The position numbers were made by a program, and so were the translations under genes. The notes under the pieces are model-generated. The model was not told the origin of the DNA. It did no database searches and was given only the letters and a program-made list of their open reading frames with translations. This document shows positions 43,391-53,993 of a stretch of 64,000 bases of DNA, piece after piece (the stretch's first letter is position 1; the number at the start of each line of letters is the position of its first letter). The stretch covers positions 990,714-1,054,713 of the forward strand of contig NW_023503408.1 of the NCBI RefSeq assembly GCF_014529535.1, read 5' to 3'. Source of the DNA: Bradysia coprophila. Its lineage: Eukaryota; Arthropoda; Insecta; Diptera; Sciaridae.

Positions 43391-44369
43391 GTTTGTTTTT
43401 TGAATTTGTTTGTTGGTTCTGTTTGAATGAATTTTTTCTGTTTTTTTGTTGCGCTTGGGTGTTTTCACAGCAGTTTCCCACTTTATTTCCCGATTTTCCA
43501 TCAGAAGATGAACTTGCTCTTGTAAACTTTCGAAACTCGTTCAACTGAAAGTGTACTGCTGTCTCGTGTAACGGACCAGTGGAAACAACTGAAGATGGTT
43601 AGACCCCGCTAACCTCTGACCTCCACTATATCCGGAGGTCGAAACAGCATTTCATCTCCACTTTCGGTTCACGCGATCCTCGGGAAAGGGAAGAGCAATT
43701 ACGCTCTGTTTGTTTGTTCTGGTGTATTCGTTTGAACTTGATTTTTTCTGCGTATTAGATAACACCACCCCTGGAATTAATGTGTTTTCCAGGTAAAATA
43801 AAGTTTTGTACCTTCGGAATATTGAATGTTTATTGATTGACTGAAATGTCATGCGGTGCTCTGGCACCCTTGCCTTCGCCATCTCGTTAGTTGGTGGTGG
43901 GTTTCTAATATGTTAATCCATGAGTTTTGGGTAACCATTGTGATCCACTTTGCAAACGTTCTGGTTAAGAACGAAACGACTTGAATCTACACTGGATTCT
44001 TCAATCAATAATTCGAACTATAGAACGGGATTCTGTCAACAAAATGTATAAGGACAGAATAAAATCTGTAAACTTTTGGTGGCATTTTGTCTTGTAGAGA
44101 TTCAACGGCACGTGAATCTGGAACGAAGCTGAACCACGCGTGGGGAAATCAAGTTTCTAACTCTCGAATAAGTGTTCTTGTTCCCTATGTGTTTATGGAC
44201 AAAAGAAAATATATTCTTAGACCATAATACGGGTAGCAAGTAAAAGACGAAATATTCAAAAATTGAATGTTCGCACAAATTGTTTACGTAAGTACAAGAT
44301 GAGCCAAATACGATTTATTCTTCTTTTTCTATGCGTCGTTTCTTCATTCGTATGAAGATTTGTATACTG
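43391..44369. other. No gene recognised
   Basis: Mixed sequence with short open frames on the minus strand (43319-43544, 43652-43882) lacking any domain. Confidence 0.45.
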
Positions 44370-44605
44370 ATTTGGCGTTCAAAATTTTGTTTGTTAAAAA
44401 AAGCTTGTTGATTCGTGGTCTTAAAAATATTCTAATTAGTGTTTATTTGACACCATTTTGTAATAACCAAGTTTCTATCATTTAAAAAATGTCTTTGAAC
44501 ATGGTTATTGCAAAATGCTGTTATGCTTAAAATTATCCCATAAAAGTTTTGTTGTTAAAATCAATATGGACGCAAATCGTTTTTTTTTACGAAATGCCCC
44601 CTAAC
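44370..44605 (-). repeat. Second copy of the BEL/Pao LTR-like sequence
   Basis: The reverse complement aligns with 41116-41290 from TTAGGGGGCATTTCG to TTTTGAACGCCAA. It has an extra ~50 bp in the middle, so the first copy is internally deleted. Confidence 0.6.
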
Positions 44606-44987
44606 TACTTTATCATGCCTGCACGTTAGTAAGCAGGCGTGACGCAAGTCCACACTACAAAAAATTCAAAAAAAAATTTTAGGGACTAAGGAACATATAT
44701 ACAGCAACTTTTTGACTTTCCCCCCTTGGCTCGCACGACTCTTAAAGTATGATAATCGTATTCTGGGCGTATTCCCCGAAAATCAATAACACATCCATTA
44801 CTAAATTACGAAATTAAATACATCGTTATAGATCGATTTTTCATTAAATCGTAATTGATTTTCTCCATACAAATCTATAACGCCAGTTCTTTCCGTGTAG
44901 ATTGACCACTCCCTTTTACTATCCGCTTTATTATACTTCTAGTAACCAATGTCACTCGTGTCAAATAATTCGACTCTATAGACTCTG
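44606..44987. other. No gene recognised
   Basis: Spacer without supported features. Confidence 0.4.
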
Positions 44988-45257
44988 AAAACCTCATCTT
45001 GTGGAGGTGAAGCTGCCGTCAGTGTTGGCTTTTGCGGAGCACTTGTGGCTTGCTGCGAACTGGAATCGACTGATAGTAGCGATGGTATGCGCGGTCATCG
45101 ACTAGATGTACCTTCATTTGCCACAAAATTACGTAAAAATTGTGTCCCCGACATAAAAAACGAAATATTTGATACTGTGAGAATTAGTGGGCAAATTAGC
45201 ACAAAGAATTCGAATTTTGTACCACACAAATCTATTGAATTTAAAGAAAATAAATAA
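44988..45257 (+). other. Unassigned 89-codon open frame
   Basis: An open frame between stops with mixed, protein-like composition (SVGFCGALVACCELESTDSS, VPSFATKLRKNCVPDIKNE). No ATG near its start; CTATAG could be an acceptor. I do not recognise it. May be an exon or a gene fragment. Confidence 0.25.
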
Positions 45258-45711
45258 ATTTAGAACGATTACCTTGGGGATGAAGTTGGAAACTTTCAGA
45301 GACCGGAAGAAAAGTGATTTATTCCAATGGATTGAAAAATATGTAGAAGGTTTTCGTGAAAAGGTATTTTCGAATTCGCACAATTTTGACACAATTCATA
45401 AAAAATACTTAAAAGTTGAGACCTTTTCTCTTCTCCTAAGCCACACTCGAAAAAAAATATTTGCACAGTAAATTAATGATAAATTGACACAAATATTGAA
45501 CAAGAATAGACCGGCTGAAGCCTGGTGAGGTCTTTTTCATTTTTTTCAATTTCTGTTTACTACTAGCTTGGTACTCATTCAAGTACCACTTTGGTATTCA
45601 ACTACCAAATTTTGGAATTATGAATAGGCAAGCAAGCCGATTAATTTCATCAGTCGGTGTGCAGCTCTCAAACAGTAAACATATCTACAACATCCGTATT
45701 AGTAAACTACC

Positions 45712-46250
45712 ATGTTGGTAGTCAACTACCACTTTGGTAGTCAACTACCACTTTGGTAGTCAGTCAACTACCACTTTGGTAGTCAGTCAACTACCACTTT
45801 GGTAGTCAGTCAACTACCACTTTGGTAGTCAGTCAACTACCACTTTGGTAGTCAGTCAACTACCACTTTGGTAGTCAGTCAACTACCACTTTGGTAGTCA
45901 GTCAACTACCACTTTGGTAGTCAGTCAACTACCACTTTGGTAGTCATTCAACTACCACTTTGGTAGTCAGTCAACTACCACTTTGGTAGTCAGTCAACTA
46001 CCACTTTGGTAGTCAGTCAACTACCACTTTGGTAGTCAGTCAACTACCACTTTGGTAGTCAGTCAACTACCACTTTGGTAGTCAGTCAACTACCACTTTG
46101 GTAGTCAGTCAACTACCACTTTGGTAGTCAGTCAACTACCACTTTGGTAGTCAGTCAACTACCACTTTGGTAGTCAGTCAACTACCACTTTGGTAGTCAG
46201 TCAACTACCACTTTGGTAGTCAGTCAACTACCACTTTGGTAGTCAACTAC
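45712..46250. repeat. 24-bp palindromic satellite (~22 units)
   Basis: Tandem CAACTACCACTTTGGTAGTC plus AGT or AGTCAGT spacing, almost invariant. Each unit contains ACTACCACTTTGGTAGT, a 7-bp-stem hairpin, so the array is a string of hairpins. One unit has CATT in place of CAGT near 45945. Confidence 0.95.
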
Positions 46251-46711
46251 CAAATACTCGATTTATAAATAGACCAGCAGGCCGAATAATTTCGTCAGTC
46301 GGTGTGCGTCTCTCGAGTAAGAAACATCTTTGCTGCTATATAGTTTGGGGGTCTAACTACCAACAACTACCAAATTGCAATGTCTGCTATGAGCGATTGG
46401 TTACCAGATAACAAATAATAATTGATTTGCCTGGTGTTGGTTTGCTCATAGTAGCATTGCAATTTACAACCGAGGTAGTCAACTACCAAATATTTGAGTT
46501 ATAAAAAGGCAAGCAGGCCGAATAATTTCGTCAGTCGGTGTGCGTCTCTCGAGTAAGAAACATCTTTGCTGCTAAATATTTTGGGGGTCCAACTACCAAC
46601 AACTACCAAACTTTCAAATTGCAATGTCTGCTATGAGCGATTGGTTACCAGATAACAAATAATAATTGATTTGCCTGGAGTTGGTTTGTTCATAGTAGCA
46701 TTGCAATTTTA
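46236..46711. repeat. ~238-bp tandem repeat, two units, with internal hairpin
   Basis: Both units contain TTTCGTCAGTCGGTGTGCGT and GAGTAAGAAACATCTTTGCT. Each ends in a hairpin: GCAATGTCTGCTATGAGC pairs with GCTCATAGTAGCATTGC. A partial diverged unit precedes the 24-bp array at about 45626. Confidence 0.85.
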
Positions 46712-46740
46712 ACTTTTATCAATGACATTTTATTTGTGAC

Positions 46741-46872
46741 ACAGACGGACGGACAGACGGACGGACGGACGGACGGACGGACGGACGGACAGACGGACAG
46801 ACGGACGGACGGACGGACGGACAGACGGACGGACGGACGGACGGACAGACGGACGGACGGACGGACGGACAG
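46741..46872. repeat. (GACG)n/(GACA) microsatellite
   Basis: About 33 tetranucleotide units with regular GACA interruptions. The long minus-strand frames here are artefacts. A hairpin with AGGTCTTTTTT arms follows at 46890-46920. Confidence 0.95.
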
Positions 46873-47242
46873 ATGAAGTGCCCACAATAGGTCTTTTTTT
46901 CCTATGGAAAAAAGACCTAATAAAAACAAAACTTTTCATTCGCGATACTGGATTTGTAAAATACTAAACTGACAGCTATACCAAAAATGTCAACGCCTAC
47001 ATGTGTTGGTGTAAAATTCTACCGCACGAATTATCTGTCTAGGAATAATTCGTCTAAGCAAAAAAACAGATGCAACGTCCGAAGTTTCGGAATATTTGGG
47101 TAATAAACTCATTACTGATTGACTGTAGATTTACTGTAAACAGTGAACCAAAAATACGAAAATTCATTTGGTTGAGCAATCTCGGAAATTTGTAATGAAA
47201 TGAAAGAAAAAATTGGAAAAGATTTGTCATACACTCAGGTAC

Positions 47243-48385
47243 TTCTTCTTCTTCTTCTTTTTCAGCCTGTTTCTATCCACTGCTGGATGTAGGCCTCTCC
47301 AACTTCTTTCCATTTCGTACGATCCATTGCCATTTGCTGCCAGTTTGTACCTGCAATATTCTTAATTCCGTTTGTCCATCTCTCTGGTGGTCTACCTATA
47401 GCTCGTCTTTTATATGGTCGCCAGTTCATGATCTTTTTGGTCCAACGTTCGTCTGTCCTTCTTGCAATATGTCCCGCCCAGCTCCATTTCAGAGATGCTA
47501 TTCTTTCCATGACATCAACGACCCTGGTTTGTTGTCGAATCCATTTATTCGTCATTCTGTCTCTGAGTGTTATTCCGAGCATACTCCGTTCCATGGCTCT
47601 TTGTGTCACTCTCAATTTATCTTCGGATGCTTTTGTTAAAGTTAACGTTTCCGCTCCATAAGTGAGCACTGGAAGGACACAAGTGTCGAAAACTTTGCGT
47701 TTCAGACTATTATTCATTTTGCTTTTGAAAATTAGTCTGAGTTTTCCGAACGCTGCCCATGCAAGACCAATCCTACGTCTTATTTCTGCAGTTTGGTTGT
47801 CCAGACCTAACTTCAGTTTATGTCCTAGATATACATAGCTGTCGACTCGTTCAATGACAGTGTCACCAATTTTGATTTCTCTATCGTCCCCGATGTTGGT
47901 CATGACTTTTGTTTTCGATAAGTTCATCTTGAGGCCAACTTTGCTCGCCTCTTCACTTAACTGTTGTAGCATAAGCTGAGCCTGACCTAGATTCGCTGCT
48001 ATCGGTACAATGTCATCAGCGAAGCGGAGATTGCTCAGGTACTCTCCATTTATCTTTATTCCCATTTTACTCCAGTTTAACTTCCTAAAAATACTCTGCA
48101 GAATCGCCGTGAATAATTTCGGTGAAATGGTGTCACCCTGCCTTACACCTCGGCCAATTCTGAATTTCTCCGTGCTCTTATGAAGTTTTATACATGAAGT
48201 AGCACTTTTGTACACATATCGAATTGTGTTGGAGTACCTTGAGTCTACTCTACATTCGTCTAATGCGTCCAATATCGACCATGTTTCCACTGAATCGAAA
48301 GCTTTTTCGAAGTCTATGAATAGCAAGACTATGTCGATGTTGTATTCACGACACTTCTCAATAAGCGTTCTCATCACCCTCAGGT
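47243..48385 (-). mobile_element. RTE-clade LINE, copy F (5'-truncated, open frame)
   Basis: TSD ACTCAGGTAC at 47233-47242 and 48386-48395. The uninterrupted paralogue near 31780 gives the empty site. The 371-codon frame (47262-48377) is open and includes LLFIDFEKAFDS, GRGVRQGDTISPKLF and FADDIVPIA. Seven extra bases CTCAGGT at the 5' junction repeat part of the TSD. Confidence 0.93.
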
Positions 48386-48601
48386 ACTCAGGTACGTTGG
48401 TCCTAATGTAATATTAGGAGGCTAATGAGTTTATTACCCGACGATTCCCAAACTTCGGACGGTTCATTTGGTTTTGTTGTTGTGGTGGAAAATGAAAGTA
48501 CATATAGTCGCCGATTGCGCAGAGTGGCCAAAGAAGGGATTAAGGGTAATAAAACTTTAATATTTGAGAGGTATTGCATTTCTTTCCAATCTTTGTATTT
48601 T

Positions 48602-49446
48602 TAGCCCCGTACGAAGTACAAAGATAAGATTATCTTATAAGATTACGATGCCGTGTGTAATTGATGGAATTCGAAGCAGACGGTAAGGGCAAAGAGTTTG
48701 CCTATGTTCATAGATGACGAATCCGAAATAAAAATTTTGTCTGTCCGTCTGTCCGTCACGTCGATATCTTGAGTAAATCAAATCCGATTTCAAAAAAAAA
48801 AATTCCCCTGAAAGATAGTCGAAATATTGAGGCTAAGTTCGAAGATGGGCATATTCGGGTCGGCCCTTCGTGAGTTAGGGCCACCTAAGTGATTTAAGGT
48901 CTTTTGGTGATATTTATGGCAAAACAAACGATGGAAATGTAATACCAATCCAGGAACAAAAAGTTTTTTAAAATCGGGTGTGTGGACCGTGAGTTAGCGC
49001 CTTAGAAGTGAAATGCTACTAGGGCCCCATGTGTATTTTACATACAACTCGCGTAAATTTCATCCGTTTGTCGTAATTTTTGTTTAATTTGGAAGGTAAT
49101 CGAAGGCCGAATAGAATGTAGTTGAAAAAAAAAATTAAATTTGGGTCCTCGGACTAAGGCTGGCACTAGGGCCCTATGTGTATTTATACTCAATAAATTA
49201 AAATTTTAGGGCGATTTGAAATTTTTGTTTCATTTGAAAGGAACGTCGTACGGGGCTTCGTAATTGCGCTATGCGCAATTTCTAAGATGTACACATTCCA
49301 TAATAATTTTACTTTAACTACACAAACCGGCGCAATAGGCTTACGGTCAAAGTAGGGTGACAGACGCTTTAGGGTCACGTACGCAATAGATATACGGGTT
49401 TGTACGGGGCTCAGTCGCAGCAAACGCTCCGACTGTTCTGATGGCT
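48602..49446 (+). mobile_element. Modular repeat family Y, copy Y4
   Basis: Begins TTAGCCCCGTACGAAGTAC and ends CTCCGACTGTTCTGATGGCT. A CTGT/CCGT microsatellite is at 48737-48758. Inserted in the duplicated segment; the copy at 31580 gives the empty site. Confidence 0.8.
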
Positions 49447-49610
49447 CGTTTAGTTAATCCTTAAGTGCATTCCATGGTAGCGGAATGGATATCGCAACAG
49501 TAACACAACTAACCTAGGTATGCAGAGTCCTTAGTACAGCTTAACCTCTTGCGAAGAAAAAAATCTCCAATCTCCACCTAATTGTCAAATATCTAAACAA
49601 TTAAAAGTCT

Positions 49611-50010
49611 CGAAGAAATTGTGTACAAGGATGGTGACCATGCAAGTGTATTCGATAGCGAATCGGAGATTAAGCAAAGTGACTCTCAGCGTGAAAGTAG
49701 TTATAGCACGAGTGGCAACGACGGTGACTTTGAACTTGAAAACACTGCAAAAAAAACGCAGAATACACAGTGCTGAAAGGGAAAAATTTGCAAGAGATGG
49801 AACATCAAATGGCATCCTGGTGAACAATTGAAGGCATTCGAAATGCATAGTCGTACTTGAAGAAGGAGCATATGGACGAGTTCTAAGAGTTAAGAATGTT
49901 AGCACCGGTAAACTTCCAACGCTGAAGGTGGTCAGAAACGAGCAGGTGAAACGTAAATAATCGCGCTTAAAGTCAGCGCATGCAGAGATCCACACTGCAA
50001 AAGTTTTTGC
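49611..50010 (+). pseudogene. Kinase-derived gene fragment, copy 2
   Basis: On the plus strand: an acidic/Ser-rich region (DGDHASVFDSESEIKQSDSQ, STSGNDGDFELENTAKK), frameshifts, then VVLEEGAYGRVLRVKNVSTG followed by KLPTLKVVRNEQVKRK and a stop. The last block is a protein-kinase N-lobe: a glycine loop with the first Gly changed to Glu, and the Lys of the ALK-type motif present. In-frame remains (SRLKSAHAEIHTAKVFA) follow the stop. The catalytic loop and the rest are absent. Copy 1 is at 31163-31512. I infer an old duplicated or retrocopied kinase gene; subfamily unclear. Confidence 0.7.
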
Positions 50011-50245
50011 ATAAATATGTGTGGGACTTGAGGATATCAATTCCACAAGAGAAACATGTGTACTCGATGAGAGTTCAGAATGATATGATTTTATTTAGAA
50101 TAAGCAACCGTATTTATAGGCACAAAATATTTACAAATGAATACTAGAACGCCACATATGCTTAGTTGGTTCAACTGTTGCTGGCACGTGTGCATTGCCT
50201 CTACCTCTATACCACTCTAAACCTAGGAGAACCGGAGTCGGGATC

Positions 50246-50490
50246 TGTACAGTATTCGCCTTTATCGCGATTCGAATCTAATTAATTGCTGGGTCCTAAA
50301 CCGAATGTCACTATTGATTGCTGCCATCTGTTGGTATATATAAGATTTGTATTCTAGTTTTTGTCTATTTAAGCGCGAACAACTAAGTGTTCGTCCTCTT
50401 TGTTATTACACTGTAGCCGATGGCTGCAGTTCATCGTTAAATAAATGTATAAAAGAATAAGAAGGTCTTTTAGTATAAGGCGGAATACCA
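50246..50490 (+). repeat. LTR-like arm, left
   Basis: Starts TG and ends CA, with TATATATAAGA (50336-50346 region) as a possible promoter and TTAAATAAATG as a poly(A) signal: the order expected of U3-R-U5. Confidence 0.7.
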
Positions 50491-50566
50491 TTTCTGTTCA
50501 TGGTCCTTCGTTTCGCCATCTAAAAAGTAACCGGTGAAGTGAAGTGAAATAATAATACAGACCACT

Positions 50567-50738
50567 AACGGCGACAGTGATACGTTCCGGCCTCGATTAA
50601 ATTAAATTAAAACGGTGACAGTGATTAACGTTCCGGCCAAAACTCAAAACTAAATTAAATCTAATGGCGACTGTGATGCGTTCCGGCCAAATAAATTCAA
50701 TTAAATCTAACGGTGACAGTGATTAGCGTTCCGGCCAC
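50567..50738. repeat. Four tandem leader repeats
   Basis: Units AACGGTGACAGTGATTAACG followed by TTCCGGCC, at about 50567, 50611, 50662 and 50709, separated by A/T-rich linkers of about 20 bp. Confidence 0.8.
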
Positions 50739-51222
50739 TAGATAAAAATAAAAAATCCTCTAATCTCCTCTACGGGTTTAACCGTTCTACCAATATGATT
50801 TCGACACCCAACGTCTTTCAAACTATTTTCATCGTGGTGAAAGGTTTTGCAATTCCAGTGTACATAGGCATCGACAACCTGTAAAAGCAAATTCAAGCAT
50901 CCAGCATCAGACCGGTAACATTCCACATAAATCATTGGATGTTATGTGCCCTATCGAAATTTGCACAGTTGTCGTTTGGTTTCCATCGATACATTACGAT
51001 GTCAGCAAACAACGTCAAAGTTTCACTAAAATTAATTAAATTGATCACTCAAGTGTTTCGGGCTGGTTTAAACCGGGGTCGACTCGGCCAGTTGTTACTG
51101 CGGGTGGTTAATTTATTTTTATGAGTACCGACAGAATCGCGACGGCAAAGCAAGATCACCGAGTTGGTGGAAATTTCCAGTTGAAATTCGTCGAAGAAAA
51201 GTTGTTGTGCGCAGAACAGAAA

Positions 51223-51467
51223 TGGTATTCCGCCTTATACTAAAAGACCTTCTTATTCTTTTATACATTTATTTAACGATGAACTGCAGCCATCGGCTAC
51301 AGTGTAATAACAAAGAGGACGAACACTTAGTTGTTCGCGCTTAAATAGACAAAAACTAGAATACAAATCTTATATATACCAACAGATGGCAGCAATCAAT
51401 AGTGACATTCGGTTTAGGACCCAGCAATTAATTAGATTCGAATCGCGATAAAGGCGAATACTGTACA
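51223..51467 (-). repeat. LTR-like arm, right (inverted)
   Basis: Exact reverse complement of the left arm. Both arms also share nine further bases on the inner side (TTTCTGTTC). Confidence 0.7.
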
Positions 51468-51718
51468 GGATCTGACTGACTTTTTTGAAAATAGTTGAAA
51501 AATGTGAGTTAGTGGAATCTCTGTGAATCCGTCCTTATAACTGCAACACGATCGTTCGCGAAATTAACGTTAAGTGTTTCTCCAGCGCCATTCGTGTCTG
51601 TGCTTAAGACGAATCTACACATGGCTAAATTCTTGCCGACTTTTCGGGGCAAAATTGTTATTATTTTGATGATAATTTTGGACTCGCATTCTTTTTGGAA
51701 AATGTTTGGTGTTAAAAT

Positions 51719-52090
51719 GTGTTAGCTTTCAGGAAAAATTTAAATGCTTGTGGCGATGTTTTGGAACAACGTACACAGAAATTGAAAGTGCGAAACAATT
51801 TGCTACAAAAGTTTGCTGGTGCAAATTGGGGCGCTAATGGTAATATGTTGAGAGCAGCAGTCTCATTGGTGTACTCTTCTGCTGAATATGCGACACCTGT
51901 TTGGTATAAAAGCTGTCATGTTGACAAAATTGATATCCAACTAAATGTCGCCATGCGAACAGTAACTGGTACAGTCGACTCCACCTCTGTGCCATGGCTT
52001 CATGTAATGTCGAATATAGAACCACCTCAAATCAGACGAAAATTGGCTGCACACAATGAATGGAAGAAATGTATGGACGAAACCAATTCG
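51719..52090 (+). pseudogene. LINE RT C-terminal fragment
   Basis: About 120 residues downstream of an RT catalytic core: RTQKLKVRNNLLQKFAGANW, LRAAVSLVYSSAEYATPVWY, then VDKIDIQLNVAMRTVTGTVD and PWLHVMSNIEPPQIRRKLA. This block (leucine-rich, SAEYxxPVW) is typical of insect Jockey-type LINEs. Neither the RT palm nor a 3' tail is attached. Confidence 0.8.
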
Positions 52091-52142
52091 TTCTATTAGA
52101 ATTAATCGGTCTCGACTAGAAACTCGAACCTACGACTCAAAG

Positions 52143-52420
52143 TAACATTCGTCCGAGCTACTACAGCTCAAATCGGAAGTATCAAGCTTAAGGGATCAAC
52201 TTCAATCTGTCAAATCTCACGATCTTCTTTTGGAAACCGGTACCTCAGCCGAACAAGAAAGCATCAACTCGAACATCATAATTAGATGTATTGATCTAGA
52301 GCAACAAGCAAGTCACGATACGCTGTTGGAGAAATTCGATCGCATTTGGGTATATCGGTGACTTTGAAGCTGCCGACATTGACATTCTGCAATCTAAAAC
52401 CAGAACGGATCATTGATTCA
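52143..52420 (+). pseudogene. ORF1-like coiled-coil remnant
   Basis: Open frame with a coiled coil (SELLQLKSEVSSLRDQLQSV), then SINSNIIIRCIDLEQQASHD and TLLEKFDRIWVY, a stop, and a shifted continuation YIGDFEAADIDILQSKTRTD. The layout of coiled coil then NIIIRG-like block resembles LINE ORF1 proteins. It follows an RT fragment, so several LINE pieces are jumbled here. Confidence 0.45.
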
Positions 52421-52548
52421 CACATTTCACACATGTGTTTCCATGAAGACATTTTATTTTTCATTTTTCGTTGTGGACACATTTCGCACTTTCGCAGAGG
52501 GTAGGAATATATAAATTTCCCACCATGTAATTGATCGTTATCGCAGGG

Positions 52549-52915
52549 CGATTCTGCAGAGTGTTTTTAGGAAGTTAAACTGGAGTAAAATGGGAATAAA
52601 GATAAATGGAGAGTACCTGACATTGTACCGATAGCAGCGAATCTAGGTCAGGCTCTAGCATCTCTAGCATCTCTAAAATGGAACTGGGCAGGACATATGC
52701 AAGAAGGACAGACGAACGTTGGACCAAAAAGATCATGAACTGGCGACCATATAAAAGACGAGCTATAGGTAGACCACCAGAGAGATGGACAAACGGAATT
52801 AAGAATATTGCAGGTACAAACTGGCAGGAAATGGCAATGGATCGTACGACATGGAAAGAAGTTGGAGAGGCCTACATCCAGCAGTGGATAGAAACAGGCT
52901 GAAAAAGAAGAAGAA
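52549..52915 (+). mobile_element. RTE-clade LINE, copy G (collapsed)
   Basis: Only short 5' and 3' patches remain: CGATTCTGCAGAGTGTTTTT to GAGTACCTGA, a patch GATAGCAGCGAATCTAGGTC, then from about 52675 to the (GAA)n tail. TSD GCAGGG at 52543-52548 and 52916-52921. Confidence 0.88.
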
Positions 52916-53206
52916 GCAGGGGGTAAACAGCCGAATAATAGCCAATTTTCGCATGGGGCAGGTAATAAAATAAATTGTGGAAATATAAAGTATAATTAAG
53001 AAACTGACACTTACATGAGTGACGGGGTATGCCACGAAGTGGCCTTGCTTGTCATGAATCTCATTAAATAAGTTCATTGTTAATTTAGCAACAAAATTCT
53101 GCATCAAAACAGTTAAAATAGCCGTTGCCGTAGAATGTTAAGAGTGTAATGACCACATGACCGAACAACACGCTGATTAAAAAGTTAAGTAAATTATATC
53201 TGAAAC

Positions 53207-53212
53207 TTTATT
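53207..53212 (-). terminator. Polyadenylation signal of the RRM gene
   Basis: AATAAA on the minus strand about 95 bases past the stop codon. Confidence 0.55.
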
Positions 53213-53303
53213 ATCCATTCAAAAAATCAGAGAACCTTTTGTTTTGCCTGAATATTGTAGATATTGTAAATGATATAAAATGGCAACTGGTACGTGTATA
53301 CTA

Positions 53304-53543
53304 TCACGCATGTTTAACACTAATGCGTTTTCCTTCAAATACAGATCCGTTTAGTGCTTTAAGTGCAGCGTCCGCTTCTTTTTTTGTAGACATGATAACA
53401 AAAGCAGAGCCTGAGCCACGATTAATAATAACGTCCTGTACGTTACCAAAGGTTGCGAAAAGGTCTGTGAGCGAGCGGTCAGTAGTCGTCGATGCCAAAC
53501 CACTCACAGCGAGTTTTGATGATGCCGCTCGTACACTGATGCA
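53304..53543 (-). CDS. RRM RNA-binding protein, last exon
   Basis: One complete RRM read on the minus strand: beta1/RNP2 (KLAVSGLAS), helix (DRSLTDLFATFGNVQDVIIN), beta3/RNP1 (SGSAFVIMST), helix (KKEADAALKALNGSVFEG) and beta4 (KRISVKHA), then a stop. RNP1 keeps one aromatic position. The frame opens after a stop, with a good acceptor (CTTAACAG) at 53544, so this is the 3' exon of a spliced gene. The upstream exon was not found. A canonical poly(A) signal follows. It could be a small RRM protein or the C-terminal RRM of a larger one. Confidence 0.75.
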   Translation of the reverse strand, partial: CISVRAASSKLAVSGLASTTTDRSLTDLFATFGNVQDVIINRGSGSAFVIMSTKKEADAALKALNGSVFEGKRISVKHA

Positions 53544-53840
53544 CTGTTAAGCGAATTATATTTATTTGAGTGCCCAATATGTTCACTAACTATCACTATA
53601 CCTGTACAGTAACAATTGCTACAAACAAGGTTATCCAACACTTCATAGTTACAGATTGTAATCGAATGAATGACGGTTCTCAACTGAATAATTCTGCAAG
53701 CGAAACATCTCTTATAAAGCAACTTCACCCATTCATAGATGTATGTTTTCAGTATGTGAAGGTTATTTTGTTATTCAATTGACTGTAAGTCAGGGTCTTA
53801 TGCCATAAAATACTCTAAAATGTTTGTTCCAAATGTAATA

Positions 53841-53991
53841 CAGCGATGAACTCTCACAATGACCGTATTTTTCTAAATCTGTTATTTTTCCAACTTCTCT
53901 CATTTGTCCATAAGGAATATATAGAGAAATGAGAGAAGTAAGAGAAATGAGAAATTTAGAAAAAGACGGTCATTATGAGTGTTCATCGCTG
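53841..53991. mobile_element. 151-bp foldback MITE with TA duplication
   Basis: CAGCGATGAACTCTCACAAT at the left pairs with ATTATGAGTGTTCATCGCTG at the right. TA on both sides (53839-40, 53992-93). Inner arms pair through TTTTTCTAAAT and CTTCTCTCATTT. Tc1/mariner-like. Confidence 0.85.
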
Positions 53992-53993
53992 TA

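Larger units (their letters stand above)
47000..49900 (+). repeat. Duplicated ~0.83-kb segment, copy 2, split by RTE-F and Y4
   Basis: Counterpart of 31163-31995 in inverted orientation. Removing 47243-48385 and 48602-49446 leaves continuous homology, ending in the kinase-derived coding block. Confidence 0.8.
50246..51467. mobile_element. LTR-like element with two identical LTRs in inverted orientation
   Basis: The left arm 50246-50490 and the right arm 51223-51467 are exact reverse complements (245 bp). The outer ends are TGTACAG, and GGATC flanks both sides (50241-50245; 51468-51472), a 5-bp duplication as LTR integrases make. The inner 732 bp hold leader-like repeats and short open frames but no recognisable gag or pol. 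Confidence 0.85.

Noticed and set aside
45712-46250. CRISPR-like array of regular 24-bp repeats
   Set aside because: There are no unique spacers; it is a pure tandem satellite in a eukaryotic genome.
46690-46939. SVRPSVR-repeat frames
   Set aside because: Translation of the GACG/GACA microsatellite.
50246-51467. Normal LTR retrotransposon or solo LTR
   Set aside because: The two LTR-like arms are inverted relative to each other and no gag/pol lies between them.
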